19,913 nucleotides of DNA from CAYMKL01 sp964390805 (GTDB lineage Bacteria > Chloroflexota > Anaerolineae > VGOG01): contig CAYMKL010000126.1 of assembly GCA_964390805.1 (NCBI GenBank), positions 1 to 19,913 of the forward strand. Direction: 5' to 3'. Below the pieces are notes generated by a model. It had not been told where the DNA came from. It was given only the letters and a program-made list of their open reading frames with translations, and did not search any database. Position 1 is the stretch's first letter, and every line of letters begins with the position of its first letter. The translations under genes were made by a program, and so were the position numbers. Below are positions 7,397-14,749 of this stretch, one piece after another.

Positions 7397-7573
7397 ATCG
7401 CCAAAATAGCAACTTTACACTTTTTTGGTGGAGTGCAGACCCAAGTGAACATAAACAGCCATTTTGCCCCTCTGGAGGCCATTTTGGGGGCCTTTTGCGC
7501 TCCGTTTGGATCATAATCGCGGAAAAAGTGTAAAGCGATCTCTGGTCATTTCCAGGCTGGATGAAACGATGCC
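7382..7573. repeat. nested inverted repeats around the M19 5' region
   Basis: Two pairs of inverted segments face each other. The outer pair is GGCATCGTTTCA (7384-7395) against TGAAACGATGCC (about 7562-7573). The inner pair is CTTTACACTTTTT (about 7414-7426) against AAAAAGTGTAAAG (about 7523-7535). The spacing between the two blocks differs on each side. The outer left arm is the first codons of the M19 gene. This could be a decayed miniature element or a partial inverted duplication. Confidence 0.55.
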
Positions 7574-7595
7574 GAAAATTGGCATGGCATTGATA
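7397..7595. other. 199-bp gene gap between DinB-like and M19 genes
   Basis: No coding region is supported. Most of the gap is occupied by the nested inverted repeats, with a palindromic GGCCATTTTGGGGGCC stretch in the middle and a small hairpin (ATGCC / GGCAT, near 7569-7586) just past the DinB-like stop that could weakly end that transcript. I found no convincing sigma-70 promoter for the M19 gene: TTTACA and TATGAT are present but only 13 nt apart. Confidence 0.5.
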
Positions 7596-8048
7596 TTAGT
7601 GGGTAGTGGCATTCTCTTCTCCTAAGATTTGATTCAGATGGTGCTCCATGTGCTCCCAATAGTGTTCAATAACCTCAGACAGTGGTATGACGCTGTTCGG
7701 CTCCGATGACCAACCGACTACACAGGGAGTTCGTAGATTCTGTTCATCCATTACGCTTATGATGTGCGCCAGGTGCTCGTTGTAGGCTTTCCAGAAGTCC
7801 AGAAGTTCACGCCAATCTCTCAGGTTGTACTTCTGGCAATCAACCCATTCGTCTTGTTGATACGAGGGAAACTCTAGCTTCTCGCACCATTGCGCCCTGA
7901 CAAACCTCTGATGGTTATTGCACGCCGAGTCAATGAGATGACCGATGATCTGCTTTCTTGACCATTCCCCAGGCTCAATTGGCTGGGCGGCTTCTTCATC
8001 CGAAATCTCCGTGAGTGTAGCATAACTGCTCTGTACTAGGTCAAGCAT
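7596..8048 (-). CDS. DinB-like (DinB_2) four-helix metal-binding protein
   Basis: The 150-aa protein has the DinB/YfiT fold signature: EPGEWSRKQIIGHLIDSACNNHQRF with the first metal histidine, and a late HYWEHMEHHLNQI pair supplying the others. Superfamily members include thiol-dependent S-transferases and damage-inducible proteins of unknown function; this is not the DNA polymerase IV that shares the DinB name. GGAGG is 6 nt before ATG 8048, and the gene overlaps the phosphatase gene by 8 bp. It is the last gene of the run that starts with the Mrr-like nuclease. Specific reaction unknown. Confidence 0.85.
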   Translation of the reverse strand: MLDLVQSSYATLTEISDEEAAQPIEPGEWSRKQIIGHLIDSACNNHQRFVRAQWCEKLEFPSYQQDEWVDCQKYNLRDWRELLDFWKAYNEHLAHIISVMDEQNLRTPCVVGWSSEPNSVIPLSEVIEHYWEHMEHHLNQILGEENATTH

Positions 8049-8544
8049 GATGCACCTCCTTCTTTGGATAGTCGAAGTCCACTTCTGTCGGCTCGAACTC
8101 GCCTACAAGCGCCCAGGTATCAACGTCGAATCTCAGCTCAACCACCCCGCACGTTGGCACGTTATCAATGTAGTATGGAGAGAGATGGTTGACCAGATCC
8201 GTCAGGCCAGGATTGTGCCCGAAGCACATCACGCAATCCAGGTAATCATCGAGGCCCTGGATGACTTCGAGCATTTCGAACGAATCAGTGTGATAAAGTC
8301 TTTCATCCACGATGATCTCATCCCAGGGATGGCCAATCTCTTCAGTGATAAACTCCGCCGTTGCCAGTGCCCGAGTCGCGGGGCTGGAGATCACCCGATC
8401 CACCTCAACTCCTCGCTCAGCCAGGCGTTCTCCCATGACAGGGGCATCTCGCTTACCCCGCTTGTTGAGCGGCCTGAGGCGATCCGGAAGGCCTGGATTC
8501 TTCCAACTGGACTTGGCGTGCCTGATCAATATCAGAACCTTCAT
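8041..8544 (-). CDS. SixA-like histidine phosphatase
   Basis: Starting at ATG 8544 (a GTG lies one codon earlier), this 167-aa protein has the phosphohistidine motif LIRHAKSSW (R8-H9-A10), RVISSPATRALATAEF with the second arginine, and FGHNPGLTDLV with the catalytic histidine. Length and pattern fit the SixA branch of the histidine phosphatase superfamily, whose namesake dephosphorylates the ArcB phosphotransfer domain. The same fold also hydrolyses small phosphates, so the target is open. The GNAT-YoaP stop codon lies 2 nt before the start, and the gene overlaps the DinB-like gene by 8 bp. Confidence 0.87.
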   Translation of the reverse strand: MKVLILIRHAKSSWKNPGLPDRLRPLNKRGKRDAPVMGERLAERGVEVDRVISSPATRALATAEFITEEIGHPWDEIIVDERLYHTDSFEMLEVIQGLDDYLDCVMCFGHNPGLTDLVNHLSPYYIDNVPTCGVVELRFDVDTWALVGEFEPTEVDFDYPKKEVHHA

Positions 8545-8546
8545 CA

Positions 8547-9317
8547 CTAACCCGTGTGCTTGTCCAGGAGCCCGACAAGCTCCTTCTTGCTCCTACTGTG
8601 ATAACTTAGCACTTCCCCGTTATACACGACGTTGAAAACACCATACGCCGATGGCGCAGAATCCTGCACCTCCTGACTGCTTTTCAGTTCAATCACCTGG
8701 GTTTCTACACCTCTCTCGCCAGCAGCTTCCAGAGCTGCCCGTGCAGCGTTGTCAACATAGGGACATTGGTCAGAGCGAACGATTGTCAATCCCGAACCAT
8801 AACGGCTCAGCCTTGCATCCCAGTCTTTGGGGAAAGCGGGCAAGGGGGCATCGTCGAACTTTCTGACCAACAGGTCAAACGAAGGTGGCGCTTGATCAAC
8901 TGGCTCAAGCCCGTTCTTGAGGAGGACCTTCTTGTTGGCAAGCCAATTACCTCTACTGGTCACCATAGCAACGCCGTGCTTTTGCGTCCTTCGCGCGTCT
9001 TCAATACACTCGTTCAGCAGACGTGAACCATACCCTTTGCCTTTGCCTCTGCCAACAACCCAAAGGCAATGAATGACTAGGTAGTTTGGGGCACTGACAG
9101 CTCTCCAGGCAGATTCACCTGGCGTGTACTCGATGAACCCTACAGACCTGTCGTTCTCGTACAGTATCTTGATCCTCATGCCTTCCGAAAACCGCTGCCT
9201 TAGCCAGCTCAGCTTCTGCTGATATCCTGCCGACTTTGGCTTACTCTTGTAGCAGAAGAACCCATACTCACCGACATTGGTGGCGTCTATGGTGATGATT
9301 TCAACTTTATCACCCAT
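8547..9317 (-). CDS. GNAT acetyltransferase with C-terminal YoaP-type domain
   Basis: I choose ATG 9317 because AGGAGG then lies about 8 nt upstream; the ATG at 9323 would leave only 3 nt. The 256-aa protein has an N-terminal GNAT domain with acetyl-CoA loop VVGRGKGKGYGSRLLNECIE and a C-terminal part (RSDQCPYVDNAARAALEAA, then SAPSAYGVFNVVYNGEVLSY) that looks thioredoxin-like and matches my memory of B. subtilis YoaP. Substrate unknown. Its start lies within the end of the DUF4276 gene, so it is translationally coupled to the ATPase/DUF4276 pair, and it is followed at once by the SixA-like gene. Confidence 0.82.
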   Translation of the reverse strand: MGDKVEIITIDATNVGEYGFFCYKSKPKSAGYQQKLSWLRQRFSEGMRIKILYENDRSVGFIEYTPGESAWRAVSAPNYLVIHCLWVVGRGKGKGYGSRLLNECIEDARRTQKHGVAMVTSRGNWLANKKVLLKNGLEPVDQAPPSFDLLVRKFDDAPLPAFPKDWDARLSRYGSGLTIVRSDQCPYVDNAARAALEAAGERGVETQVIELKSSQEVQDSAPSAYGVFNVVYNGEVLSYHSRSKKELVGLLDKHTG

Positions 9318-9322
9318 CTGCA

Positions 9323-9934
9323 TCACCCTCCTGGTAGTTGATCCAGGTCTATCACCAGGGACTCGACATCTCGGACGAGCTTGTCAAAGGATGGGCACCG
9401 TCGGCGGGCCGACCACAAATCAAAGCGGTGGGCCAGGGCAGGCTGGTCATCTACCTCGACGTATGTACGCCCGCCCGTCATCTGATGACTCAGATACCCT
9501 TTCGCGTCCCGGATATCTTCCGGCCTCTCAGGAGACATTGCCGTCTCTGCCAAGCCACGCACCCCACGCAGCGACTCTAGACTTCCCAGGAACCAGGCCT
9601 CGAACTCGGACTTTGCCAGTATAACGGCGGCCGGGATGTCAGCGCTGGCCCTACGGGCACGCTCCAGTAGGGCCGGTGCCAGTTCCTTTGGGCAATCGTC
9701 GTCAGCGTCAAGCACAAGCAAAATGGCGTCACACCCCTCAGGTCTGCGTCGGGCAAGTTCACAGGCCCGTTCCAGTTCGCCAGGCCGCACCATCTTGTAG
9801 CGGCTAATTCTCACTGGTTTGGCGACGGTGATCTCGTATCGGCTCCACTCAGCCAACAGGCGACGCAGCAGCACGGGCACGGATTGCACTTCTGAATAGC
9901 CTTCCACTATGGGTACCAGGGCGGGGGTGTTCAT
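9323..9934 (-). CDS. DUF4276 protein (TOPRIM-like nuclease candidate)
   Basis: The 203-aa protein starts with PIVEGYSEVQSVPVLLRRLL, the DUF4276 opening, where Glu11 is the likely TOPRIM glutamate. It carries ILLVLDADDD (D76, D78), the DxD acid pair of TOPRIM folds, and a later SEFEAWFLGSLE motif. TOPRIM domains bind metal and cut or join nucleic acids. The gene starts within the stop of the AAA ATPase gene (ATGA, 4-bp overlap). A stand-alone TOPRIM protein coupled to an OLD-like ATPase resembles the split two-gene form of OLD nucleases and, by analogy, the AriA/AriB pair of PARIS; AriB is a different family (DUF4435). A defence role is inference. Confidence 0.8.
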   Translation of the reverse strand: MNTPALVPIVEGYSEVQSVPVLLRRLLAEWSRYEITVAKPVRISRYKMVRPGELERACELARRRPEGCDAILLVLDADDDCPKELAPALLERARRASADIPAAVILAKSEFEAWFLGSLESLRGVRGLAETAMSPERPEDIRDAKGYLSHQMTGGRTYVEVDDQPALAHRFDLWSARRRCPSFDKLVRDVESLVIDLDQLPGG

Positions 9935-11139
9935 GCGCCCTCCACGCTGCCAAACAGATTCAGTTGCCTGGTAGCCTGATCTGCGTAGTCTCGATCCACC
10001 TGTATCTCACCCTGGCGCAATAGCTCACCGGCTGTATAAAGACGCTGGCGGATCACATCGCGCGTGGTCTCCGTCAGCGGCGTGATTTGTGCTGCCCCTT
10101 GCACAGACTCTACAGCAACAATCTGGCTGTCTGACAGCCTTTTGCTGTCCAGTACATCTGGGCTGTGGGTGGTGAGTAGTACTTGTGAGCGTTCTGTGCC
10201 ATCTACGAGGATGTCCATTAGGATCTCTGCCGCAGCAGGGTGAATGGTGGATTCCGGCTCCTCGATAGCAATTAAGGCCGCAGGCCGGGACTGGTAGACC
10301 GCCAGCAAGATGCCCAGGACGCGCAGTGTGCCATCGGACATATTCAGTGCATCGAATCGCCAGGCGTGCTGCTGTCCAACATCCTGACGAAATTCCAGGG
10401 TTTCTTTCTGTCCCAGTGACTTGGGCACGACGCTAGTGGCGCCCGACACAACTTTCCCCAACAACCGACAGATGCGCTCGTAAGCGTGCCCATTGCGGGC
10501 GCTCTCCTCTTTGATCCGTCGCAGAACGGCTGCTGCGTTGCTGCCGTCCGAGAGGAGTACAAGCCCCTCGCCTGGGTCTGGGTCTTGCAGTTCGCGCACG
10601 CTCTCAGGCCGCAGGTTGTAGCGCCGGATGCCGGTCAGAAAATCGAAGACCGGGCGGAACTCCTCGGCTGCGGAGAGCACTGTCAGAGCCAGGCGGTCGG
10701 ACTGCACCCGTGGACGGATACCGGGCACCTGGCGTGTGAACGTACCGTGTTCTACCTCAAACTCGTGGCGTGGCCCCATAAAGGGTTGAACGACGCAGCG
10801 TTCTCGCGCGATGCTGAAGGCCTCGCGGGGGCGTGCCGCGAGGTCGAAGGCATAGTCCGCCCAGCCGCCATCGGCCAGATCGAGACGCAACCGCAGGCCA
10901 ATGTGGGTGGGATGGCCACCAGATTTGCGACGGACGACAGCAATTCCGCCCCGGTTGGCAAAGGCCAACTGCACCGAGTGGTTGAGACAATCGGCGACAA
11001 ACGACAGGGCGTCCACAAAATTGCTCTTGCCCGCGCCGTTTGGTCCGACCAACACCGTCAATCGTTCCAGGTTGACTATGCAGGCTGCGATGTTCTTGTA
11101 GTTCCGAATCTGGACTTGACGCAGCATTGGCTTTCTCAT
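9931..11139 (-). CDS. AAA/ABC-type ATPase, OLD-like (AAA_21 type)
   Basis: I place the start at ATG 11139, preceded by GGGAGG and a 6-nt spacer; a GTG at 11208 opens the same frame but lacks such a site. The 402-aa protein has Walker A GPNGAGKS (32-39) after the family's RNYKNI opening, the signature MSDGTLRVLGIL, Walker B LIAIEEPES (about 287-295) and the H-loop TTHSPDVLD. All catalytic residues are intact, unlike in the Rad50-like gene upstream. It lacks a fused TOPRIM domain, which is instead the next gene with a 4-bp overlap. Related ATPase/TOPRIM pairs act in phage defence as sensors that release or activate a nuclease; that role here is inferred. Confidence 0.87.
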   Translation of the reverse strand: MRKPMLRQVQIRNYKNIAACIVNLERLTVLVGPNGAGKSNFVDALSFVADCLNHSVQLAFANRGGIAVVRRKSGGHPTHIGLRLRLDLADGGWADYAFDLAARPREAFSIARERCVVQPFMGPRHEFEVEHGTFTRQVPGIRPRVQSDRLALTVLSAAEEFRPVFDFLTGIRRYNLRPESVRELQDPDPGEGLVLLSDGSNAAAVLRRIKEESARNGHAYERICRLLGKVVSGATSVVPKSLGQKETLEFRQDVGQQHAWRFDALNMSDGTLRVLGILLAVYQSRPAALIAIEEPESTIHPAAAEILMDILVDGTERSQVLLTTHSPDVLDSKRLSDSQIVAVESVQGAAQITPLTETTRDVIRQRLYTAGELLRQGEIQVDRDYADQATRQLNLFGSVEGA

Positions 11140-11190
11140 ACGACACCTCCCTTTTCTAACACTAACACTTGCATTACCCTCGCTCCCCCG

Positions 11191-11203
11191 CTGGTCAATC
11201 ACC
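11191..11203. repeat. 13-bp leader motif shared with the oxidoreductase gene
   Basis: CTGGTCAATCACC occurs here and at 17928-17940. On the coding strand it reads GGTGATTGACCAG and is followed in both places by a purine-rich GRGGGA stretch. Here it lies 52-64 bp upstream of the ATPase start. Meaning unknown. Confidence 0.5.
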
Positions 11204-11208
11204 TTCAC

Positions 11209-11418
11209 CTATTTTAACCACTCGGCCAGTTCTATCTCCAAAGCCTGCAAAGCCTCATCCACAGTTTCATGGTCGTCACTGCTCTCCCAGACCATGCCAC
11301 CTTCATCAATCGCTCTCACTAATGGGGTGCTAAACTCGTCTTGCCCGATTTCGATCCAGCCACAAGCCTCCACCCAGTAGGCAATGTTGGGATAGGCTTT
11401 TGAGAACTGACTTTTCAT
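11209..11418 (-). CDS. small acidic protein of unknown function (69 aa)
   Basis: I do not recognise this family. The protein is acidic, with a WVEACGWIEIGQDEFSTPLVRAIDEGG core and a C-terminal helix (TVDEALQALEIELAEWLK). It is compact and has no signal peptide or membrane helix. It lies 76 nt after the Mrr-like gene and 69 nt before the AAA ATPase start, inside the putative defence run. Its ribosome binding site is weak. The natural-looking amino acid composition and its place in a gap with no other frame favour a real gene. Confidence 0.65.
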   Translation of the reverse strand: MKSQFSKAYPNIAYWVEACGWIEIGQDEFSTPLVRAIDEGGMVWESSDDHETVDEALQALEIELAEWLK

Positions 11419-11494
11419 AGGCTTGTCTTACCGTACTTCTGAGGCCAATTGCGGTGGGAGTGCCATCTGCCCAACAGCCCCTCAAGACCGGCCC

Positions 11495-12403
11495 TCACTC
11501 CTCAGTGAAGTAGTCTGAATCAACTCGCTTCAACTCATACGAGGCAACGGCGGTTACGCCAATGTTGTAGTCAATCATCAACTGGGCAAGCGTGTCGCCG
11601 TCAATCAGGACAATCTTGCTGTCTATTCGAGACACATAATCACGGGCCGCTTGAGTGAAGTCCGATGTCGTGATGAAAATCCCTTTTCTTGCCCGCTGAC
11701 CTTGCAATGCGCCAGCAAACTTCTGGATCTCTGGCCGCCCTACATTGCTATGCCAACGTTTCGCTTGAATGTAGACGATGTCCAACCCTAGCCGATCTTC
11801 CTTGATGATGCCATCAATCCCACCATCACCACTCCTTCCAATGGCCTCACCTGCGTCTTTTCTCGTGCCACCATAGCCCATCTTGACGAGCAACTCAATC
11901 ATCAGCCGCTCGAAGAAGGCAGGAGAGCAGCCTTTGATTGTCTGCAGAAGTTCTGTCGCTAGACCCTGCCGGACTCTTTCGTAAGCGGCCTCGATCTCTT
12001 CTTCAGGCGTTTGAGTTTCGCCCACGGTTTCTTCAATTGCTTTGTCTGCTCTGGCCTTCTGCGGTCTCTGGAATTCAACAAACTCTGGGAACTTCCTCAG
12101 GAAGGAGGCGGTTATCTCTGGGGGATCCCGCTCTAGGACTTCTACTCCACGTTCAGTGATCTGATAGTAGCCCCTTCGGGTTGATTTCAGCAAGCCTGCC
12201 TTTTTCAAGTATGTCCGTGCCCAGCCTACACGGTTGTCAAAAGCGGCTTGCTGGCCACTGGGCAGTAGTTCTTTTCTTTCCTCATCGGTCAAGTTGAATT
12301 CGTCGGCAAGGGCTTCGATAGTTTCCCGCAAAGAGTGTTCTTCCCCATCACCGGCAAACTTCAGCAGAGGTAGCATGATTGACTGGAAATCTGGTATCGC
12401 CAT
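11495..12403 (-). CDS. mrr: Mrr-type restriction endonuclease
   Basis: The 302-aa protein matches the usual length of Mrr. The N-terminal part (about 1-95) is a winged-helix Mrr_N domain ending in RRGYYQITERGVEVLE. The C-terminal Mrr_cat domain (about 150-290) is a PD-(D/E)xK nuclease with FFERLMIELLVKMGY, SGDGGIDG (catalytic D197) and YIQAKRW (Q213, K215). Mrr proteins cut DNA carrying methylated bases, a type IV restriction activity against modified foreign DNA. The gene starts about 80 nt after the predicted start point of the repeat-borne promoter at 12491-12519, with GGAGG about 13 nt and AGG about 9 nt before ATG 12403, so it is the first gene of its transcript. No methyltransferase is nearby, as expected for type IV. 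Confidence 0.9.
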   Translation of the reverse strand: MAIPDFQSIMLPLLKFAGDGEEHSLRETIEALADEFNLTDEERKELLPSGQQAAFDNRVGWARTYLKKAGLLKSTRRGYYQITERGVEVLERDPPEITASFLRKFPEFVEFQRPQKARADKAIEETVGETQTPEEEIEAAYERVRQGLATELLQTIKGCSPAFFERLMIELLVKMGYGGTRKDAGEAIGRSGDGGIDGIIKEDRLGLDIVYIQAKRWHSNVGRPEIQKFAGALQGQRARKGIFITTSDFTQAARDYVSRIDSKIVLIDGDTLAQLMIDYNIGVTAVASYELKRVDSDYFTEE

Positions 12404-12490
12404 TGTCCCAAGCCTCCCTCCTTATTGCTTTTCTCGCTGTTCTGCGATTCTCCTGTAGCGGATACTTCACTGCTGTGAATACTTGCCCCT

Positions 12491-12519
12491 ATTATAACCC
12501 AACGCCGACACTTACGCAA
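12491..12519 (-). promoter_or_regulatory. sigma-70-like promoter in repeat copy 1 (Mrr operon)
   Basis: On the minus strand TTGCGT (12514-12519) and a perfect TATAAT (12491-12496) are exactly 17 nt apart. The predicted start near 12484 leaves a leader of about 80 nt before the Mrr gene. Confidence 0.7.
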
Positions 12520-12526
12520 ACGCACA

Positions 12527-12560
12527 AAGCCCGCAACCCCGAAAGTAGGGCCGCGGGCTT
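12527..12560 (-). terminator. hairpin in repeat copy 1, probable end of the Rad50-like operon
   Basis: Arms 12527-12534 and 12553-12560 form an 8-bp AAGCCCGC/GCGGGCTT stem, followed by a short UUUGU. A CCC/GGG inner pairing extends the stem after a mismatch. The U-tract is short, so termination strength is uncertain. Confidence 0.6.
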
Positions 12561-12599
12561 GTCTTGCCGCGAAAGGGATCGTCAGGCTGGGGAGAGACG

Positions 12600-14543
12600 C
12601 TACCCTTCTTCTATGCGCTCGAACAACCAGCCCTTGTCATGGAGGCGGTCTTTCAGCATCGAATAGAGGCGCCAGTCGTGAGTGGTCAGAAACACTTGAA
12701 ACCCGCCCAGACGCTCGACGACCAAGTCAACGATTCGCTCTCTGTGGTCGGCATCGTAGGAGCAAAAAACATCGTCCAAGAGCAGAAATGGGAACTGGCG
12801 GTTGAACAGGCCCACAGAGCTTATGAACAATGCCAGACCAAGCGTGTTCATTTGGGACTCGCTGAGATGACCGGCAGGTGGGATCGTCATGTCAGGCGAG
12901 TGAAAGCCAACCTGCATTCTCAGTGCCCTCGACTCGGTGTCTGGAACGATGTGGACTTTTGGTGCAGCTTCCGTCGGATGAATCGTTTGGTAGATGGATT
13001 GCACATCGTCTTCGAGAGTGGCCACCACGTCACTCACCAGTGCGGCTGCGCGCTCTTGGATAACCTCTACCAGGGCATCGAAGCTGCGTCTGACCTTTTG
13101 ATACTCTTCTTGCTCGCGGTGTAACTCTTTGAGGCGGATCAAGGCATCCCACAAGGCCTGAAAATGCTCGATGGCTGCTTCGACCTGGGTGGGCGTAACC
13201 GGCACCGTCATGAGCTGGAGACCTTGAAGCGCGGGGAGTATTCTTTGAGCGACAAGTTCGTGGCAACGATCCAACAAAGCTTCACATTCGTCCTGTATTT
13301 GAGACGGGAAGCGGTCGGTGGTGGCCAGTGTTCTGGCAGCCTTCGCGAGTTCTGTGGCCTGGGCTTCGATCTTTGATAGCGATAGTTTCTTGGCCTCTGT
13401 TGAGACCTGTGCCAGTCGCTTCTCTAGATTCCTGATGACCTTCTTGAGTCTACGAGTCGTCCTCAGTTGCTCGTTTCGAGCTGTGGCAAGCTCGGCGAGT
13501 TCGTCGAGGCTTCTGGTGATAGTGATTACCGCAGCTTCCTGAGAACCGGCGCGGCTCTTTCTCCACGGCGTGCGGCACACGGGACATTCGCCTGTGATCT
13601 GTGACTCCAAAATCGCCTTGGCTGCGTCCCACACCTCTTGAAAGACGTTGTTCTTGGCCACAGTAAAAAGGCTCTCTGTATGTCGTTCCGCCGCCACCGC
13701 ATCGGTCAGGGCAGCATGGCAGACTTGAGGTTGACCGTGTTGGGAACTCAGGCCGGTCGCTATCTGCTCCAAAGCAAGCTTGGCCTGGTAAGATCCGCCG
13801 GTGGCAGATGACGCTACAATAACCCGCCCCTGAAGCCGTTTCAGTGTTCGAATGGCCTTCTTCATTCCCTCCACCGAATCTATGGCCAGGCGTTTGCCAA
13901 GAAGCCGCTCGGTCTCCGCCTCGCACCAGTCCAATACCGCCCGCTCATTGTACCTGGTGACGGAGTGGTTAGTATGTCTGGCGATGTCTTGCACTCGCCC
14001 CACAATTTCCCAACTGAGGTCACGACCTGCCAATGTGCTCGAGGTTGCTTCCAGGTGCTTGAGCACCTGCTCCAGGTGTGTCAGGCCGAACCACCTGGAA
14101 AGCTCGGCTGCGTCTTGTCCCCGGAGCTCGCCAGGGGTCATATCAACCAGAAAGCGTCTGAGATCATGCTGGCGCAGGATACGCTGAGCGGGAGCGGCGC
14201 GAACAATGGAACGAAGTTCGACTCGGCTGAGCTCGCCGAAGTCTGACGACATATCATCGGCCTGGCCTGACTTGACCAGGCGGGTAACTTGCACCGATTC
14301 CCCTGACTCCGAATTGACGAGCGTCATGGAGAGTCTGGGCTCTATATCTCTTTCCTCAGCCAGGCTGCCATCTTCTGAGAAAAGGTACTCGATTGCATCT
14401 GCATAGCCGCTGTTGCCGCAGGCATTTGGGGCATAGATGACGATTGATCTGGGATATCGCTCCTGGGCCAGCTCGAAATCGCCAACTCGATCCAGAATAC
14501 CTTTGATCCCTTGTATGCTGAGTCGCGCAACGATCCAACTCAT
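12600..14543 (-). CDS. Rad50/SMC-like ATPase with degenerate Walker A (ABC-3C ATPase candidate)
   Basis: The 647-aa protein has a split ABC ATPase: an N-terminal P-loop region, a long central coiled coil with a CPVC zinc-hook-like motif (C320, C323), and a C-terminal half with signature HLSESQMNTLGLAL (about 560), Walker B FLLLDDVF (about 586-591) and H-loop TTHDWRL. The P-loop reads APNACGNS (38-45): the lysine normally before the serine is Asn44, encoded by AAC at 14412-14414, one base from AAA or AAG. The signature (SESQ) also departs from SGGQ. The rest is complete, with no frameshift. It overlaps the 69-aa gene by 4 bp (ATGA). With the 69-aa and 213-aa proteins it has the layout of ABC-three-component conflict systems (effector, middle component, ATPase). 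Function in DNA or phage sensing is inference. Confidence 0.82.
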   Translation of the reverse strand: MSWIVARLSIQGIKGILDRVGDFELAQERYPRSIVIYAPNACGNSGYADAIEYLFSEDGSLAEERDIEPRLSMTLVNSESGESVQVTRLVKSGQADDMSSDFGELSRVELRSIVRAAPAQRILRQHDLRRFLVDMTPGELRGQDAAELSRWFGLTHLEQVLKHLEATSSTLAGRDLSWEIVGRVQDIARHTNHSVTRYNERAVLDWCEAETERLLGKRLAIDSVEGMKKAIRTLKRLQGRVIVASSATGGSYQAKLALEQIATGLSSQHGQPQVCHAALTDAVAAERHTESLFTVAKNNVFQEVWDAAKAILESQITGECPVCRTPWRKSRAGSQEAAVITITRSLDELAELATARNEQLRTTRRLKKVIRNLEKRLAQVSTEAKKLSLSKIEAQATELAKAARTLATTDRFPSQIQDECEALLDRCHELVAQRILPALQGLQLMTVPVTPTQVEAAIEHFQALWDALIRLKELHREQEEYQKVRRSFDALVEVIQERAAALVSDVVATLEDDVQSIYQTIHPTEAAPKVHIVPDTESRALRMQVGFHSPDMTIPPAGHLSESQMNTLGLALFISSVGLFNRQFPFLLLDDVFCSYDADHRERIVDLVVERLGGFQVFLTTHDWRLYSMLKDRLHDKGWLFERIEEG

Positions 14544-14749
14544 TGATTGCCCTCCACGGCGCGTGCCTTCGCCAGTTGGACCAATGCCTCAGCCAATTGG
14601 GATCCTGCTTTTGAGTGAAGCGATCTCTGTCCCAGGTGTTCTTCGACCAGTTTGACCACTTGTGGATCATACCTGGTCTGATCGTCGAACTCTTCCCGGA
14701 AAAGCGAGTCGAGAAGCTCGGAGGTTCTAGAACACATCCACAGGTTCAT
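14540..14749 (-). CDS. small protein (69 aa), possible middle component of a three-part ABC system
   Basis: This 69-aa protein is mostly helical (SELLDSLFREEF, then VVKLVEEHLGQ, then QLAEALVQLAKARAVEG) with no membrane segment or metal motif. I do not recognise it by sequence. It overlaps the 213-aa membrane protein gene by 23 bp and the Rad50-like gene by 4 bp, which locks the three together. Small helical proteins between an effector and a Rad50-like ATPase are what ABC-3C systems call the middle component; the assignment rests on position and size only. ATG 14737 is an alternative start. Confidence 0.65.
   Translation of the reverse strand: MNLWMCSRTSELLDSLFREEFDDQTRYDPQVVKLVEEHLGQRSLHSKAGSQLAEALVQLAKARAVEGNQ

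Larger units (their letters stand above)
12490..12561 (-). repeat. terminator-promoter repeat, copy 1
   Basis: This is the shortest of three copies (others at 17964 and 19660). All share, on the plus strand, TATTATAACCCAACG, then CACTTACGCAAA, then AAGCCC and GCCGCGGGCTTG in the same order. It lies 40 nt after the Rad50-like gene and 87 nt before the Mrr gene. Confidence 0.88.

Noticed and set aside
9931..11208. GTG 11208 as start of the AAA ATPase
   Set aside because: The added 23 residues lack family similarity and the GTG has no ribosome binding site, whereas ATG 11139 has GGGAGG at good spacing.
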